Source of the DNA: Bacillota bacterium | GTDB lineage: Bacteria > Bacillota > Clostridia > Christensenellales > Aristaeellaceae | DNA: 64,000 nt | NCBI GenBank assembly: GCA_023459275.1 | Contig: JAEWVC010000074.1 | Span: forward strand, 1-64,000 | Direction of reading: 5' to 3' | The notes under the pieces: model-generated | Seen by the model: only the letters and a program-made list of their open reading frames with translations | The model's database searches: none | What the model was told of the DNA's origin: nothing | Program-made: the position numbers and the translations under genes | Shown here: positions 1-9,781 of the stretch, in pieces | Layout of the letters: every line of letters begins with the position of its first letter | How positions within the stretch are numbered: position 1 is the stretch's first letter

Positions 1-530
1 ACAATATGCGCCTGGTGGTGCACGTGGCCCGCAAGTATACCGTGCCCGGATGCACCCAGGAGGACCTTACCCACATCGGGGCCATGGGACTGATCAAGGC
101 CATCGAGACCTACCGCCTGGGCAGCGGCACGGCTTTGGCTACCTATGCCGCAAGGTGTGTGGAAAATGAGATTTTGATGGCGCTCCGGGCGGCCAGAAAG
201 CGCCGGGGCGATATTTCCCTGAACGAGCCCATCGGCACCGATGGGGAAGGCAACGACATTTCCTTTATGGACATCCTGGGCACCCCCTGCGACGTGGTGG
301 AGGAGGAAGTGCACAAGCGCGTCACCATGGGCCGCGTGCGGTGCCTTTTGCGCCGTCTGCCCCAGCGGGAGCGGGTGGTGCTGGAACTGCGCTATGGCAT
401 CCTGGATGGCCGGGCCCATCACCAGCACGAGATCGCCGGGTACCTGAACATCTCCAGGTCCTATGTGTCCAGGGTGGAGAAGCACGCCATCCAGCGCCTG
501 CGGGACTGGCTGGACGCGGGGGAGGAATAG
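1..530 (+). CDS. Sporulation RNA polymerase sigma factor, SigK-like (5' end outside window)
   Basis: The reading frame is open to the left edge (an Asn codon precedes the first visible ATG at 6), so the N-terminus is missing. The visible 174 residues contain the sigma-70 region 2 core (GLIKAIETYR, then LATYAARCVENEI) and region 4 with a helix-turn-helix (ISRSYVSRVEKHAIQRL). The internal phrase 'SLNEP-IGTDGEGN-DISFMDIL' and the ending 'SRSYVSR-EK' are characteristic of the late sporulation sigma factors SigK/SigE; the wording is closest to SigK, which drives mother-cell genes of the coat and cortex. No pro-sequence can be judged because the start is cut off. It is followed by a palindromic terminator and a convergent gene. 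SigK versus SigE is an inference. Confidence 0.85.
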   Translation, partial: NMRLVVHVARKYTVPGCTQEDLTHIGAMGLIKAIETYRLGSGTALATYAARCVENEILMALRAARKRRGDISLNEPIGTDGEGNDISFMDILGTPCDVVEEEVHKRVTMGRVRCLLRRLPQRERVVLELRYGILDGRAHHQHEIAGYLNISRSYVSRVEKHAIQRLRDWLDAGEE

Positions 531-543
531 GGAGACGAAAAAA

Positions 544-604
544 GCGGGAAGAGAACTTTTTGAAAAAATCTCCCTTCCCGCGCCTATTCTTGAAAAACCC
601 CATT
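544..604 (+). repeat. Dispersed palindromic element, copy 1 (terminator-like)
   Basis: The arms GCGGGAAG (544-551) and CTTCCCGC (574-581) enclose an imperfect inner palindrome with T- and A-runs. They are followed by a flank ending TTGAAAAACCCCATT. The element lies between the convergent sigma factor and VWA genes and could terminate both. It is the least perfect of four copies of the same design in this window (others at about 35098, 40986 and 48721). Confidence 0.75.
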
Positions 605-610
605 ATTGCT

Positions 611-3148
611 CTATTGATAGATATATGCCCTTCCGCCCCGGTTGTCGCCAGTCAGGATCAGCACATCGTTTTTTGCCAGGACGCTGAAGCGGCCCGGCAC
701 TGCGTTCTCTTCCGGAGTGCCGATGGGGCGCCGGTTCTCGCTGTCCAGCTGCATGGCGAAGCCGCCGCGGTGGGTACAAAACTTCTGGGCGATCAGGCCG
801 CTTTCCTTCAGCAATTGCTCCTGCCTGACCAGCACAAAGTCGGTGCGCCCGGCGTAAAAGGTCAGCCCGCCCGCCTTGGCCCTGGCCCTGGCATAGGGGA
901 CAAAGGACCAGCCGTTTAAGCGGCCAAGCTTCTCCTCCCGCCAGGTTTCGGCGCCGGAGGTGAGGCTTTCGCCTGCCTTGGATATGCTTACAAAGCGCAC
1001 TGCAGCACCCCTTGCAAAGCGACGCTTGAAGAGGTAGCCCAGCAGGAGCACCAAGAGCAGCAGCGGCAGCACCATGTTCAGCAGGATAAGATACCAGGGT
1101 TCCAGCGTAATGCGGAACATTAGGCTGGCGGAGGCTCCGTTTTCCAGGGTACATTGGATGATCCCGTCCGCCGGCCACAGGCGCCAGCTGTCCAGCCAGC
1201 GCAGCCACGGGCTTGAAAGCGCGCCCGTCAGGGGAGAATAGGGAGCGGAGAGGACCGTCCCATCGGGAAGGATCTTTATGCCGCACAGATAATGCTCCCG
1301 GGCGTCCCCCGTGATGATGACCGTTACCCGGCCCCATTCGTCTAGTTCCTGAGCAGTCAGCTGCAGGCCGTCCAGCAGGATGCGGAAGGCGCCGACGATT
1401 TGTGCTTGGGCCGCGGTTTTTGCATCGTCCAAGGTCTGAATGCTGTCCATCAGGACGGCGTTCTTCCAAAGCTCCGTCCTTGCCATGGTATTCGGGCCTA
1501 GGGAGGCCCCCTCCGCAAGGAGGATGGGCGTTTGAATATGCCAGCTTACGGTGGCGTTTTTCGTCTTGCCCGCGGCACCCGTGATGGCAAGGGTTGCCGC
1601 CACGTCACCATAGCTTGTAAGCGGCTGAAGCTTTGCAAGGCTTGGAACCAGCAGAAAGCTGCCCGTATCCATGCGCGTAACGGAGATGGGCAGGGGGCTT
1701 GTGGCTTGAATATTCAGCTTTTCCGCGTCTTCTTTGGAAACCGGCGCCCCGTCCCGAAGAATGGTGGCGACGATCCCCTTGGTGTTGCCCACAAGCTCCC
1801 TGAGGGTAAAGCGGCCGCCGTCCTCCCTTGCAAGGTCCAGGCTGTATTCGGGGATATGAATGGTACGGCTGGCCATCACCGTGCCGACGCCCGGCAGCTC
1901 CACAGACCCTAAAACCGCTGTTTCCGCCCCAGAAATGTCCACATCCGTAAGGCGCATGGCGGCATCGCCTGTTTCGGACACAGTCTTTCCGTCCCGCTTG
2001 ACGGCAAGGGAATAGGCCGTCCCGGCGGGGAGAAGCGCGGGGTCCACCGGCGCCGTATCATTCCACAGATGGAGAACGCCCTGGATATCGGCTTTGCCCG
2101 CTTCCACCAGGGACAGGTCATCCGTTCCGCCGTTTGCAGCCGTTACCGTCAGATCCAGCACCAGCGCGGGCTCGGTCATGATTACCAGGTCGCTGGGCGG
2201 CGCGCTGAAGGTGAGTTCATAGGTGCCGGCCGGCAATACGCCGTCCTGGCTGCCGGTGAAATTGCCGGCCCAGCCCACCAGCTCCCCGGTGAAGCCGGTA
2301 ACCCTGACAGCCACTTGGCTTCCCGCAACCTCCGCGCCGGCTGCGTCCGTCATCCGGAGCCATGGCTGGACATCCTTCTGCTGGAGGACGGCGATGGAAA
2401 AGGAGGGGAGATCCGTGGTAAAGCGCACCGTTGTGCCGCTTTCCTGTATCTTTCCGGCGCCGATCCTGGCACGGCCGCTGATTTTGTCGGCCATGGTGCG
2501 CATCACATCCAGGATGCCTTCGCTGTTGTCGATAAAGCCTGTCTCCGGGTAGACCGTCAGTCCGTCGGCCATCTGTTGGGGACGCAGCGCATCCCCGCCG
2601 ATGGCAACATAACATGCCTGGGGGAGCGTGCCGTTGGGCATGGCATGCCCCAAGAGCTTTCCAAGCTCGGCGTCTATATCGGGATTGGCGACGAAGGAAG
2701 TGCTGCTGCCGAAAACGCCGTCCGTGAAAATCACCAGCCAGTACAAGGAAGCGTCGTTTGGCGCCGGCTGGGATTTTAGGGTATCAATGGCTGTGCGGAC
2801 GGTTTCGATAGGCGTCTCTGCACTGCCCATGTGAAGCAGGTCCAGCTCCCTGATGGCTGCCTCCGCCCCCTGGGAAAGGTCCAGGCGGTACGGGGTGGAG
2901 GGCCTGGTCATAAAGGTGACATAGAGGACATCCTGCCTGTCCAGCAGCGCGATGAAAGCCTTCATGGCATAATTGGCGTACCCCGCCTTGCCCAGGCTGC
3001 CATCGTAGCTGTCCATGGACCCGGAATCATCGTACACCACGGAAATCACCCTGGGTACCCTGATCCCCTGCGCCAGCGCCGTATGCGCAGGGGACGCCGC
3101 CAGCACCAATGCCAGCAGCAGACAGGCAGCAAGCCAGTATTTCCTCAT
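611..3148 (-). CDS. Membrane-anchored VWA-domain protein (last gene of the tubulin/GTPase operon)
   Basis: 845 residues. The start is chosen at the ATG at 3148 because its ATGA overlaps the stop of the gene upstream by 4 bases and GGAGAG lies 7 bases before it; a TTG five codons earlier is less likely. An N-terminal signal peptide (residues 1-26, ending AHTALAQ) leads into a von Willebrand factor A domain with an intact MIDAS start DDSGS at residues 40-44. Several Ig-like beta-rich segments follow, then one transmembrane helix at about 690-708 rich in Leu. The cytoplasmic tail has about 137 residues and is beta-rich. The predicted topology is an extracytoplasmic VWA sensor or adhesion head with a cytosolic tail. 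It shares this plan with the proteins encoded at 3145-6177 and 17475-20402. Ligand and function are unknown. Confidence 0.85.
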   Translation of the reverse strand: MRKYWLAACLLLALVLAASPAHTALAQGIRVPRVISVVYDDSGSMDSYDGSLGKAGYANYAMKAFIALLDRQDVLYVTFMTRPSTPYRLDLSQGAEAAIRELDLLHMGSAETPIETVRTAIDTLKSQPAPNDASLYWLVIFTDGVFGSSTSFVANPDIDAELGKLLGHAMPNGTLPQACYVAIGGDALRPQQMADGLTVYPETGFIDNSEGILDVMRTMADKISGRARIGAGKIQESGTTVRFTTDLPSFSIAVLQQKDVQPWLRMTDAAGAEVAGSQVAVRVTGFTGELVGWAGNFTGSQDGVLPAGTYELTFSAPPSDLVIMTEPALVLDLTVTAANGGTDDLSLVEAGKADIQGVLHLWNDTAPVDPALLPAGTAYSLAVKRDGKTVSETGDAAMRLTDVDISGAETAVLGSVELPGVGTVMASRTIHIPEYSLDLAREDGGRFTLRELVGNTKGIVATILRDGAPVSKEDAEKLNIQATSPLPISVTRMDTGSFLLVPSLAKLQPLTSYGDVAATLAITGAAGKTKNATVSWHIQTPILLAEGASLGPNTMARTELWKNAVLMDSIQTLDDAKTAAQAQIVGAFRILLDGLQLTAQELDEWGRVTVIITGDAREHYLCGIKILPDGTVLSAPYSPLTGALSSPWLRWLDSWRLWPADGIIQCTLENGASASLMFRITLEPWYLILLNMVLPLLLLVLLLGYLFKRRFARGAAVRFVSISKAGESLTSGAETWREEKLGRLNGWSFVPYARARAKAGGLTFYAGRTDFVLVRQEQLLKESGLIAQKFCTHRGGFAMQLDSENRRPIGTPEENAVPGRFSVLAKNDVLILTGDNRGGRAYIYQ

Positions 3149-6100
3149 ACGCTTTCTCTCCAATCCATGCTGCGCACACCTGCCGTGCCCGTGATTGTCA
3201 GGTCGATCCGGATGCCATCCTCCCGGGCAAAGATGACAGGAGGATCATCCACGCGTTGGATAAAGCTCCCGGGAAGCTGCTCGCGCCCGCGCCGCCATTC
3301 ATTTTTCTTGCCGGTGCTCAGGAACCGCACGCCTTTTCTGGAAGGCTTGATATAGGTGGCCGCCGCGATGGCATATAACTCTTCCACCGGCGGGACACCG
3401 CCGTTGAGGAGCACCCAGCGAAGCTGCACCTTTGCCTTGCCCCAGGCATCCAGCCGCGTGGCCCACTCTCCGGAGAAGGCGGGGGTACTCACCTTTACAT
3501 GCAGTGCCGTCTCATGGAAGGCAGGCTTCATCAGGCGGATGACCAGCAGTATGGCTGCCAGCAGGGCAAGTACGGCCAAGGCAATGAGAGCCGCAAGGAT
3601 CAATTGCTCCTCCCGCTGGCTTACCAGGCGCAGCGCAATAGAGCCTTGATCCTGCTTGCCATCGGGGTCAACGGCGGTAAGGGTCAGCGTATACTCTCCC
3701 TTGGTTTCAAAGACGAGCGTTACGTCGGAGACCTTGTGAAGCCTTACCTCCGCCATGGCATCCGAAGGGAGCGCCTCTTGTTTGGAGGCGGCGGGAGACG
3801 ACACAAGGTAGCCGCCATCCTCAAGAAGCGTCCATTGGGATTCCCCGCGCCCTTTCTCCGTGGCGCGCAGGAGATAGGTGATGTCCTGCCCTTCACCGGA
3901 AACAGTATTGTCGCCGTCTTTGAACCGTTCCGCCAGGTTCAGCGAAAGCGTGTAGCGCTCTTTGCCGGTTCCGTTGTCCGTCAGTTTTTGGGTGCCAAGA
4001 CCCATGGCATTTTTGCCGGCCTCCGCCTGCACGGGCTGCGTCTGGCCCTCCCCGCTTGACGGAACCCATTGGGGCGCCATGTTGGAGGTCTCAATAGAAA
4101 CCGTTTCGGAGCGGAGGGCCAAATCCCCGTAGGCAGGGGATGTGCCCGCCAGCGAAAGCATGCCCACCGCCGCCACATCAAAATGCTGCTCCCTGTTTTC
4201 CATGGCCAGATCGCACCGGTACACCCCCGCCTGGTTATCGTACAGCATGGGCAGCAGCACAGGTTCCGCAGAGGCGTCCAGCGTGTCCGTAAGTTCGCAG
4301 GTAACGGCTGCATGGGCAAGGAAAACGTCCAAGGGCGTTCCATCCGCCGCGCCCTGATAAACGGGCCTTACGGTTACGGTGGTTTTCGCGCCCTTGTCAA
4401 GGTGCACAGCCTGGCCCGGGCCGGCATCCCCGATCACGGGCGCTTCCAGGGCTATTTTTCCCATCTCTGCGTACAGGGAGAAAAGGGATAGCTCCAACCT
4501 GGCTTTCGCCTGGTAGCCGTCCTCGTCCGAGGCCAGCACATCCATGGAGACATGACCGGAAAGCGCCGTGGACGCGATAAGAAGCTGCGGTCCGGCCACC
4601 GACAGGCGGCCGAGGCCCGGCGCCGTGATCCCATCGCTAAAATCCGTGCCGCCTGCGGCCGCGATGCCGAAGCGGAGGGTATCCCCGTCCGCATCCGAAA
4701 AGAGCGCATCCAGCGAATAGGGGGCAGGCTTCAGTTGGCCGAAGGGGTCGTCCGTCCACAAAACCGCTTTTTGATCCATACCTGCCGGCGGATGATTATT
4801 GACCGCCAGGCTTTCCTGCCCGCTTTCCAGCAGGTAGAAATCGCCCAGCCGCGCCTGGGCCTTTACAGAGTATGTGCCTGCATGCTCAAAGGCTTTGTCC
4901 GCCGTAAACAGCATGGGGCCGGTGCCGTCGGCCAGAAGGGGCACTGCGGTTTCCGCTCCCGCCTGGTCCGTTATGATCAGTTCAATGGCTGCGCCCGGGT
5001 ACGTTTGAAGGACTTCCTTCAGTTCCTGCCCGGACAACTCCGCATGAAAGCGGATACCCTGCTTTTTGTACAGTGGCTGGGCAGTGTCCACAAGAAGCTG
5101 AAGCGACGCTTCGCAGTGAAAATCAAAGATCGCGACGCCGTCCACCGCTTCGTAAGAGGCGGCGGAGTCCCCGGTATCACCGGCGTCCGCTCCGCTTTTT
5201 GCGGCCATGATGCGTATCTCTCCGCCGGTGCTCTCCACCTGAAGAAGCCGCTCGCTGCGGATGCTTTTCTCCTCTTGGGAAATGGTGAGCGGGTTGCCCT
5301 GGGCATCCGTTGCCAGGAGGGTTGCATCCGCCGGAATATTCCGCAAGGCAAGGAGCAGATTGGATACGCATTGGGCGGGCAATATGGCGGAAGAATAACC
5401 CTCCTGCCTGGAAAGCGTAAGCTTTGGCCGGGAAGTTATACCAAGGAGAACCTCGGCCATCAGGTCATAGGTGCTTTCCAGGCGGCCGGCGGGGATCAGC
5501 GCCGCCTGCACATGGTCTCCAAGGGTGGAAAAGAGGCTGCTTTCCCGGGCGGCAGGCGGCTCCATAAGCCCCAGCCCTTGGGAAAAACCCGTCAGGTCCG
5601 GCATGCCGGTGCTTTCCACGCCCAGCAGGACAAGGTCCGCATTCCCGGTTTCCAGCAACTCTTTGAGTTTTGCCCACTGATGGTAGGTTTTGTCTGCGGG
5701 ATCAATCTTTTGCGCTTGAAGTATGACCACCGTGGCATGGCCGCCTGATGTGGCTAACGCTATGGCCTTGTCCAGGGACGCGTCAATGGCACCGCTCATA
5801 GCCGCTGGGCTCAGCTTGCGGTTGACGGGCATTTTGGCCAGCAGGCTCTTGATCTTCGTCATGCCCTCCGGAAGGGCCACGCGGTCAACAGGCTCGTCCT
5901 GCTTGTCGGCCAGAAGCGGGACGACGGATACGGATACCGGGTCATACCGCAAAAGCTCCAGGCTGTATATCATTTCATTGAGGATCAGGCCCTCCCGGTC
6001 CAGCACGTCCAGGGTGGCGTTCCTTAAGGGAACCAGGATCAACTGCTCTCCCGGCGCCGGCTGCGAGGCCGCTTCCCCGGCTGTTTCCGCGCGGACGACG

Positions 6101-6177
6101 GGTTTCAAGCAGGGCAACGCAAAAAGGAGCGCGGCGCAAAGCACGGCGCACAGCAAGCCCTTGATGATTCGGTCCAT
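3145..6177 (-). CDS. Large membrane-anchored protein with degenerate VWA-like N-domain
   Basis: 1,010 residues. The signal peptide (residues 1-30, ending PVVRA) is followed by a region whose alternating strands and helices resemble a VWA domain (ATVVILQAQ, ADLVLLGVES). The MIDAS motif DxSxS is absent: the expected strand reads LILVPLRNATLD. Long Ig/cadherin-like beta repeats follow (for example FSDADGDTLRF, SDEDGYQAKARL, VDPDGKQDQGS). One transmembrane helix lies at about 860-882 and a basic, beta-rich cytoplasmic tail of about 127 residues follows. It overlaps the next gene by 4 bases (ATGA), implying translational coupling. The VWA relationship is inferred from architecture and paralogy with its neighbours; it may be a metal-independent partner of the two canonical VWA proteins. 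Confidence 0.75.
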   Translation of the reverse strand: MDRIIKGLLCAVLCAALLFALPCLKPVVRAETAGEAASQPAPGEQLILVPLRNATLDVLDREGLILNEMIYSLELLRYDPVSVSVVPLLADKQDEPVDRVALPEGMTKIKSLLAKMPVNRKLSPAAMSGAIDASLDKAIALATSGGHATVVILQAQKIDPADKTYHQWAKLKELLETGNADLVLLGVESTGMPDLTGFSQGLGLMEPPAARESSLFSTLGDHVQAALIPAGRLESTYDLMAEVLLGITSRPKLTLSRQEGYSSAILPAQCVSNLLLALRNIPADATLLATDAQGNPLTISQEEKSIRSERLLQVESTGGEIRIMAAKSGADAGDTGDSAASYEAVDGVAIFDFHCEASLQLLVDTAQPLYKKQGIRFHAELSGQELKEVLQTYPGAAIELIITDQAGAETAVPLLADGTGPMLFTADKAFEHAGTYSVKAQARLGDFYLLESGQESLAVNNHPPAGMDQKAVLWTDDPFGQLKPAPYSLDALFSDADGDTLRFGIAAAGGTDFSDGITAPGLGRLSVAGPQLLIASTALSGHVSMDVLASDEDGYQAKARLELSLFSLYAEMGKIALEAPVIGDAGPGQAVHLDKGAKTTVTVRPVYQGAADGTPLDVFLAHAAVTCELTDTLDASAEPVLLPMLYDNQAGVYRCDLAMENREQHFDVAAVGMLSLAGTSPAYGDLALRSETVSIETSNMAPQWVPSSGEGQTQPVQAEAGKNAMGLGTQKLTDNGTGKERYTLSLNLAERFKDGDNTVSGEGQDITYLLRATEKGRGESQWTLLEDGGYLVSSPAASKQEALPSDAMAEVRLHKVSDVTLVFETKGEYTLTLTAVDPDGKQDQGSIALRLVSQREEQLILAALIALAVLALLAAILLVIRLMKPAFHETALHVKVSTPAFSGEWATRLDAWGKAKVQLRWVLLNGGVPPVEELYAIAAATYIKPSRKGVRFLSTGKKNEWRRGREQLPGSFIQRVDDPPVIFAREDGIRIDLTITGTAGVRSMDWRESV

Positions 6178-6240
6178 TTTACCACCCTGCCTTCAGGAAC
6201 ATATTTTTGCGGTTTGCAAAAGAGCTTCCGCGTCCCGCCA

Positions 6241-6789
6241 TTATTTGCGGTAAAGCTTTTGATAGTCCTGCTGCCGGGAGGAATAGGACCGGGCGCTGCC
6301 GCCGGGCGCGTTGCGGCGCGGGCTTCCCTCCGCGGCAAAGAGCGAGCCTACCAGCCCAAGAAGGATCACGGCAAAGGATACAAAGAACCCCCAGGCGGGA
6401 TTTACCAAAATTTGGGTAATGACATTGGCATAAAACGTACCTGTATCCGCGGAGCCCAGCACACTGCCCGCGTTGCCACCCAGATTCTGGGTCAAAAGCC
6501 CCAGGTTTCCCGCGGCGGCGATATCCTTTACCGTCAGCAGCAGGATCAGCATCATCAGGGTAACGGCGCCCGCAGACCCCAGGCAAAATCCTTTATGGCC
6601 CGTCAGCGAGGCTGCCGCCGCCACCACCAGGGCAATGACGGGCAGGAGAAACCAGGGGCTGAGCCAGCGGATGGCGTTCATGCCGTTGACGCCCAGTATG
6701 AAGGCCAGGCGCATGATGGGGGCAGCCAGATAAAAAACCAGGGAGAGGATCGCCGCCAGCAGAAGGATCAGGTTTGGTTTGTGAGACAT
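6241..6789 (-). CDS. Small multi-pass membrane protein of the operon, unknown function
   Basis: 182 residues. The start at 6789 is chosen because AGGAGG lies about 9 bases upstream; an in-frame start 26 codons earlier lacks such a site and would overlap the neighbour. Four hydrophobic segments are visible (NLILLLAAILSLVFYLA, WFLLPVIALVVAAAASL, AGAVTLMMLILLLTV and WGFFVSFAVILLGLVGSLF). A short Arg/Ser/Gln-rich cytoplasmic tail ends YQKLYRK. I do not recognise a family. Its place between the GAP1-like gene and the degenerate VWA gene suggests a membrane component of the same complex. Confidence 0.75.
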   Translation of the reverse strand: MSHKPNLILLLAAILSLVFYLAAPIMRLAFILGVNGMNAIRWLSPWFLLPVIALVVAAAASLTGHKGFCLGSAGAVTLMMLILLLTVKDIAAAGNLGLLTQNLGGNAGSVLGSADTGTFYANVITQILVNPAWGFFVSFAVILLGLVGSLFAAEGSPRRNAPGGSARSYSSRQQDYQKLYRK

Positions 6790-6851
6790 GCCATTGCCCT
6801 CCTCATCGTCATGTGTGCAAAGCGAAGCTTGCCGGCTTTCGCCGGAATATT

Positions 6852-9716
6852 TTACACGGACAGCCATTGGCGCAGGGCCGGGGGAAATACCTCATCCCCC
6901 GCGTGATCCCTGTCCCTGAAAAGCGGCGCGAGAGCGGCGCGCGCCTTCCGGCCGCGGCATGCCCGGCCGGTAAAGCGCCTGTGCGCCTGGAGCTCCGCCG
7001 CAAGGCCATCGGTATAAGCGTCAAGGCCTGTTTCCTTCAGCCAGCGGAAGGCGTACAGAATGGTCCCGAAAGCTTTGCCGCCGTCCAACGCATCCCATGG
7101 GTCCAGATCATCCAGCCTCCCCAGGTCCACCCCCAGGGCCAAAAGGAAATCCGCGGCGCGGGCATCGGTCCTTCCATCCATTTCGAAAGTACCTAGGCAA
7201 GCCATCAATACCCTGTCCTCCCACCTTCCGGGGTCCCAAGGGCTCATGGCGGAGTGCACCCTTTCATGGAGCAGCGGCTCCAGAAGCATGCAGGCCAGAT
7301 CCCGGCGGGGCAGTTCCCGAAAGGCGGCCAGAATCGCCCTGGCACCCGCAGCGGGGCGGTGTGTCACAAAGGATAATGCGCCGCGCGGGCCGGCAAGCTC
7401 TTCCTGTCCGAGGAAAGCATTGCATAGCCGTTCAAGCGCCGCCATCTCATCATAGACGGAGCACTCTTTCAGCAGTTCCTCCATCCTGCCGGAACGGAGA
7501 AGGCTACCCATGCATTCCTTAAGCAGGCTGCCAAACCATCCGCCGCTCAGGGGCAAGGGCTGTATCCCCGCCAACAGGGCGGTAAGATCGTATGCGCGGA
7601 GCAGCCCCTGAAGGGGTGCCCTGGATCGGTCTGTCAGTTCTTCCTTGGATAGGTAGAGCCAGGACAGCTCATCCAGGCTTCGTATTTTGAGCCGCCTGAA
7701 GGGACAGATTCTTTCCCAGGCTTCCTCCGGAGCAAGGAGCACGCTGTTTTTCCGGCTGGCTTCCTGGAACACGCCGGACAGCGTATTTTCCAAGTTCCTC
7801 CGCCAGGCAATCAGCCAGCCCCCCTCCGGCATGTCCCCGGGGGCATCGGCCCACAGCAGGGGCAAAAAGCCGGTGAGGGCGTCCGTTACCGCGCCTTCCC
7901 TGGCGATGCGGGCCATGGGGTTCAGGGCGGCAAATACGCTGTTTTTGAGTCGCTTGTCATCTGTTTGAAGCATGTCAGTGAGCGTTTTCTGCTCAATTTC
8001 CTCAAGGGTGCATACGCCTCTTTGGCCCCGCGCTTTCAAAAGGAGCAGAACCGTTTCCCGCGTCTCCCCGCTCACCGGCCAGCCGAAATACCCGCAGGCC
8101 TGAAGAAACCGGCTAAGGGGCAGGATCTTTTCCTCCTGCTGATCCCTTGCCGCCCTGTTGAAGGCACCTGTGAGCAGCGCATTCAATTCTTCCCTTTGCG
8201 GGGCGGAGCGAATCGCCTCCCGCATAGGGTAGATGCTTTCCGCATCGCCCTGCTTTCCCAGCCAGCCCGCCACATACCCGCTAAGAAGGGCGCCCAGGCG
8301 CTGCTTCCATGCCGTGCCGGCAGGGTCGGCGTACAGCTTTAGCAGCGCGGAGACCGGCTCGGCCCAGAAGGGCTGGCCATAGGATGGTTCCCCAAGGCCG
8401 GCCGCGGTGCAATCCAGAAAAAGCTCCGGGTCGCTGCCGCCTAAAGATCGCAACAGCGCAAGGTCCGTCCATAGGCCGTACAGCGGAAAGGAACCGCTCT
8501 TTTCCCCGCCGGCTGGCAGCGCCAGGACCTGCGTATAATCGTTTTTCAGCTCCGTAGAATCGCCGGCGGCCTCCTGCACGAGGGAGAACGCCTTGCGGGC
8601 CGGCATTTCGTATGTACCCGGCTGCACCAGGGACTTTTCTTCTAAGCGCGCCCAGGCGCCTATCAGGTCGGTTTCCAGGGGGGCAAGCAGCATGCGCCGT
8701 TCCCTGGCGTCGATCCCGGGATAGCTCTGCCCGATCACCTGATCCAGGCGCTGCCAGTCCTTGAGCGCTTCCGAAAGCTCCCGGGCAGTCAGCGGCTGCG
8801 CGTGGATCAGCCGGTGTGCATGGAACAGCAGCCAGGCCACCTCAAAATCCGCGGCCAGGAGCGTATACGGCTTTGCGCTGTGAAGCTTCCAATAGTAGGA
8901 CAGATGGCCTTCCCGGTCGTTTTTAAGCGCCTGGCCCAGGTCCCGCCACTGGGTGTCTCCCAGCATCTGATAGCTGCCCGCGCCGGGATGATATCCGCCC
9001 TTCATGCTGAAATCCCGGCCGTCCGGCAGGGAAATGATCAGGGCCGCGCTGCCGCTCAGTTTGATCCCGCTGTCATAGAAGCTGCCGATGCTCACCGAAA
9101 CAGTATGCCGCACCGATGGCGGGAGTAGCGGCAGCAGCGCCTTGTTTAGAAACGCGCGCCCGGTGTCCAGCGTGGCGGCCCCCTGCATCTGCATGGCCAG
9201 TTCCAGCCGCAGGGGTGTGTAACTGTTTCCCAGCAGCTTTCTGAAGCTGTTGTACCACACGTCGGCCAGCAGCGCCGCCAGCATGTCCTCCGGCAGTTCC
9301 GGCGGTTCGCAGCTATCGGGTTCTGGAAGCGTGACCTCCATCACATCCAGCGTCTCATGGCCGGAACCGTTTTCCCGGTCCAGGCTCAGAAAGGTGGCCG
9401 CGTCCATGAAATCCAGGTACAGCATCCGTCCGGGGGCCTCAAGGTACCGCTCCAGCTCCCCGGAGCTGTCGGGCAGTTTCAGCTCCAGGTATTCCGTATA
9501 CCCAAAGGGGCGGCCTTCCACCACCCACTGGGAGGATATCAATACCGGCTGGCCGTACTTAACGCATTGCATCTCCAGGATCGGGCGGTGCTCCAGCGTA
9601 TCGGAAGCACGGTGGCCGCCGATCCAGGTGGCGCTGAAGGGAGCGTTGGGCGCCGTCGCGGTAAAGGCGTACCCCGCGTATTTCCCTCTGCCAACAATGA
9701 GCGGATAGGCTTTCAT
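6852..9716 (-). CDS. Large cytosolic protein resembling GTPase-associated protein 1 (GAP1)
   Basis: 954 residues, with no signal peptide or membrane helix. The start at 9716 has GGAGGAGG about 7 bases upstream. The N-terminal phrase GRGKYAGYAFTATAPN and the mixed beta/alpha region after it resemble the N-terminal domain of 'GTPase-associated protein 1' proteins. That group is known from predicted NTP-dependent conflict systems of multicellular bacteria, where it sits beside P-loop GTPases. The rest (residues about 300-954) is mostly helical with many Leu/Ala/Arg residues and could be a scaffold or a GTPase-activating module. The adjacent upstream gene does encode a GTPase, which supports the pairing. 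The family assignment is by eye and tentative; gene reality is strong. Confidence 0.7.
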   Translation of the reverse strand: MKAYPLIVGRGKYAGYAFTATAPNAPFSATWIGGHRASDTLEHRPILEMQCVKYGQPVLISSQWVVEGRPFGYTEYLELKLPDSSGELERYLEAPGRMLYLDFMDAATFLSLDRENGSGHETLDVMEVTLPEPDSCEPPELPEDMLAALLADVWYNSFRKLLGNSYTPLRLELAMQMQGAATLDTGRAFLNKALLPLLPPSVRHTVSVSIGSFYDSGIKLSGSAALIISLPDGRDFSMKGGYHPGAGSYQMLGDTQWRDLGQALKNDREGHLSYYWKLHSAKPYTLLAADFEVAWLLFHAHRLIHAQPLTARELSEALKDWQRLDQVIGQSYPGIDARERRMLLAPLETDLIGAWARLEEKSLVQPGTYEMPARKAFSLVQEAAGDSTELKNDYTQVLALPAGGEKSGSFPLYGLWTDLALLRSLGGSDPELFLDCTAAGLGEPSYGQPFWAEPVSALLKLYADPAGTAWKQRLGALLSGYVAGWLGKQGDAESIYPMREAIRSAPQREELNALLTGAFNRAARDQQEEKILPLSRFLQACGYFGWPVSGETRETVLLLLKARGQRGVCTLEEIEQKTLTDMLQTDDKRLKNSVFAALNPMARIAREGAVTDALTGFLPLLWADAPGDMPEGGWLIAWRRNLENTLSGVFQEASRKNSVLLAPEEAWERICPFRRLKIRSLDELSWLYLSKEELTDRSRAPLQGLLRAYDLTALLAGIQPLPLSGGWFGSLLKECMGSLLRSGRMEELLKECSVYDEMAALERLCNAFLGQEELAGPRGALSFVTHRPAAGARAILAAFRELPRRDLACMLLEPLLHERVHSAMSPWDPGRWEDRVLMACLGTFEMDGRTDARAADFLLALGVDLGRLDDLDPWDALDGGKAFGTILYAFRWLKETGLDAYTDGLAAELQAHRRFTGRACRGRKARAALAPLFRDRDHAGDEVFPPALRQWLSV

Positions 9717-9781
9717 GAATAGCCTCCTCCTGTTTCAATGGATGGACGGCGAGCCCTTTTCTTTGCCGCATGCGCGCTGGT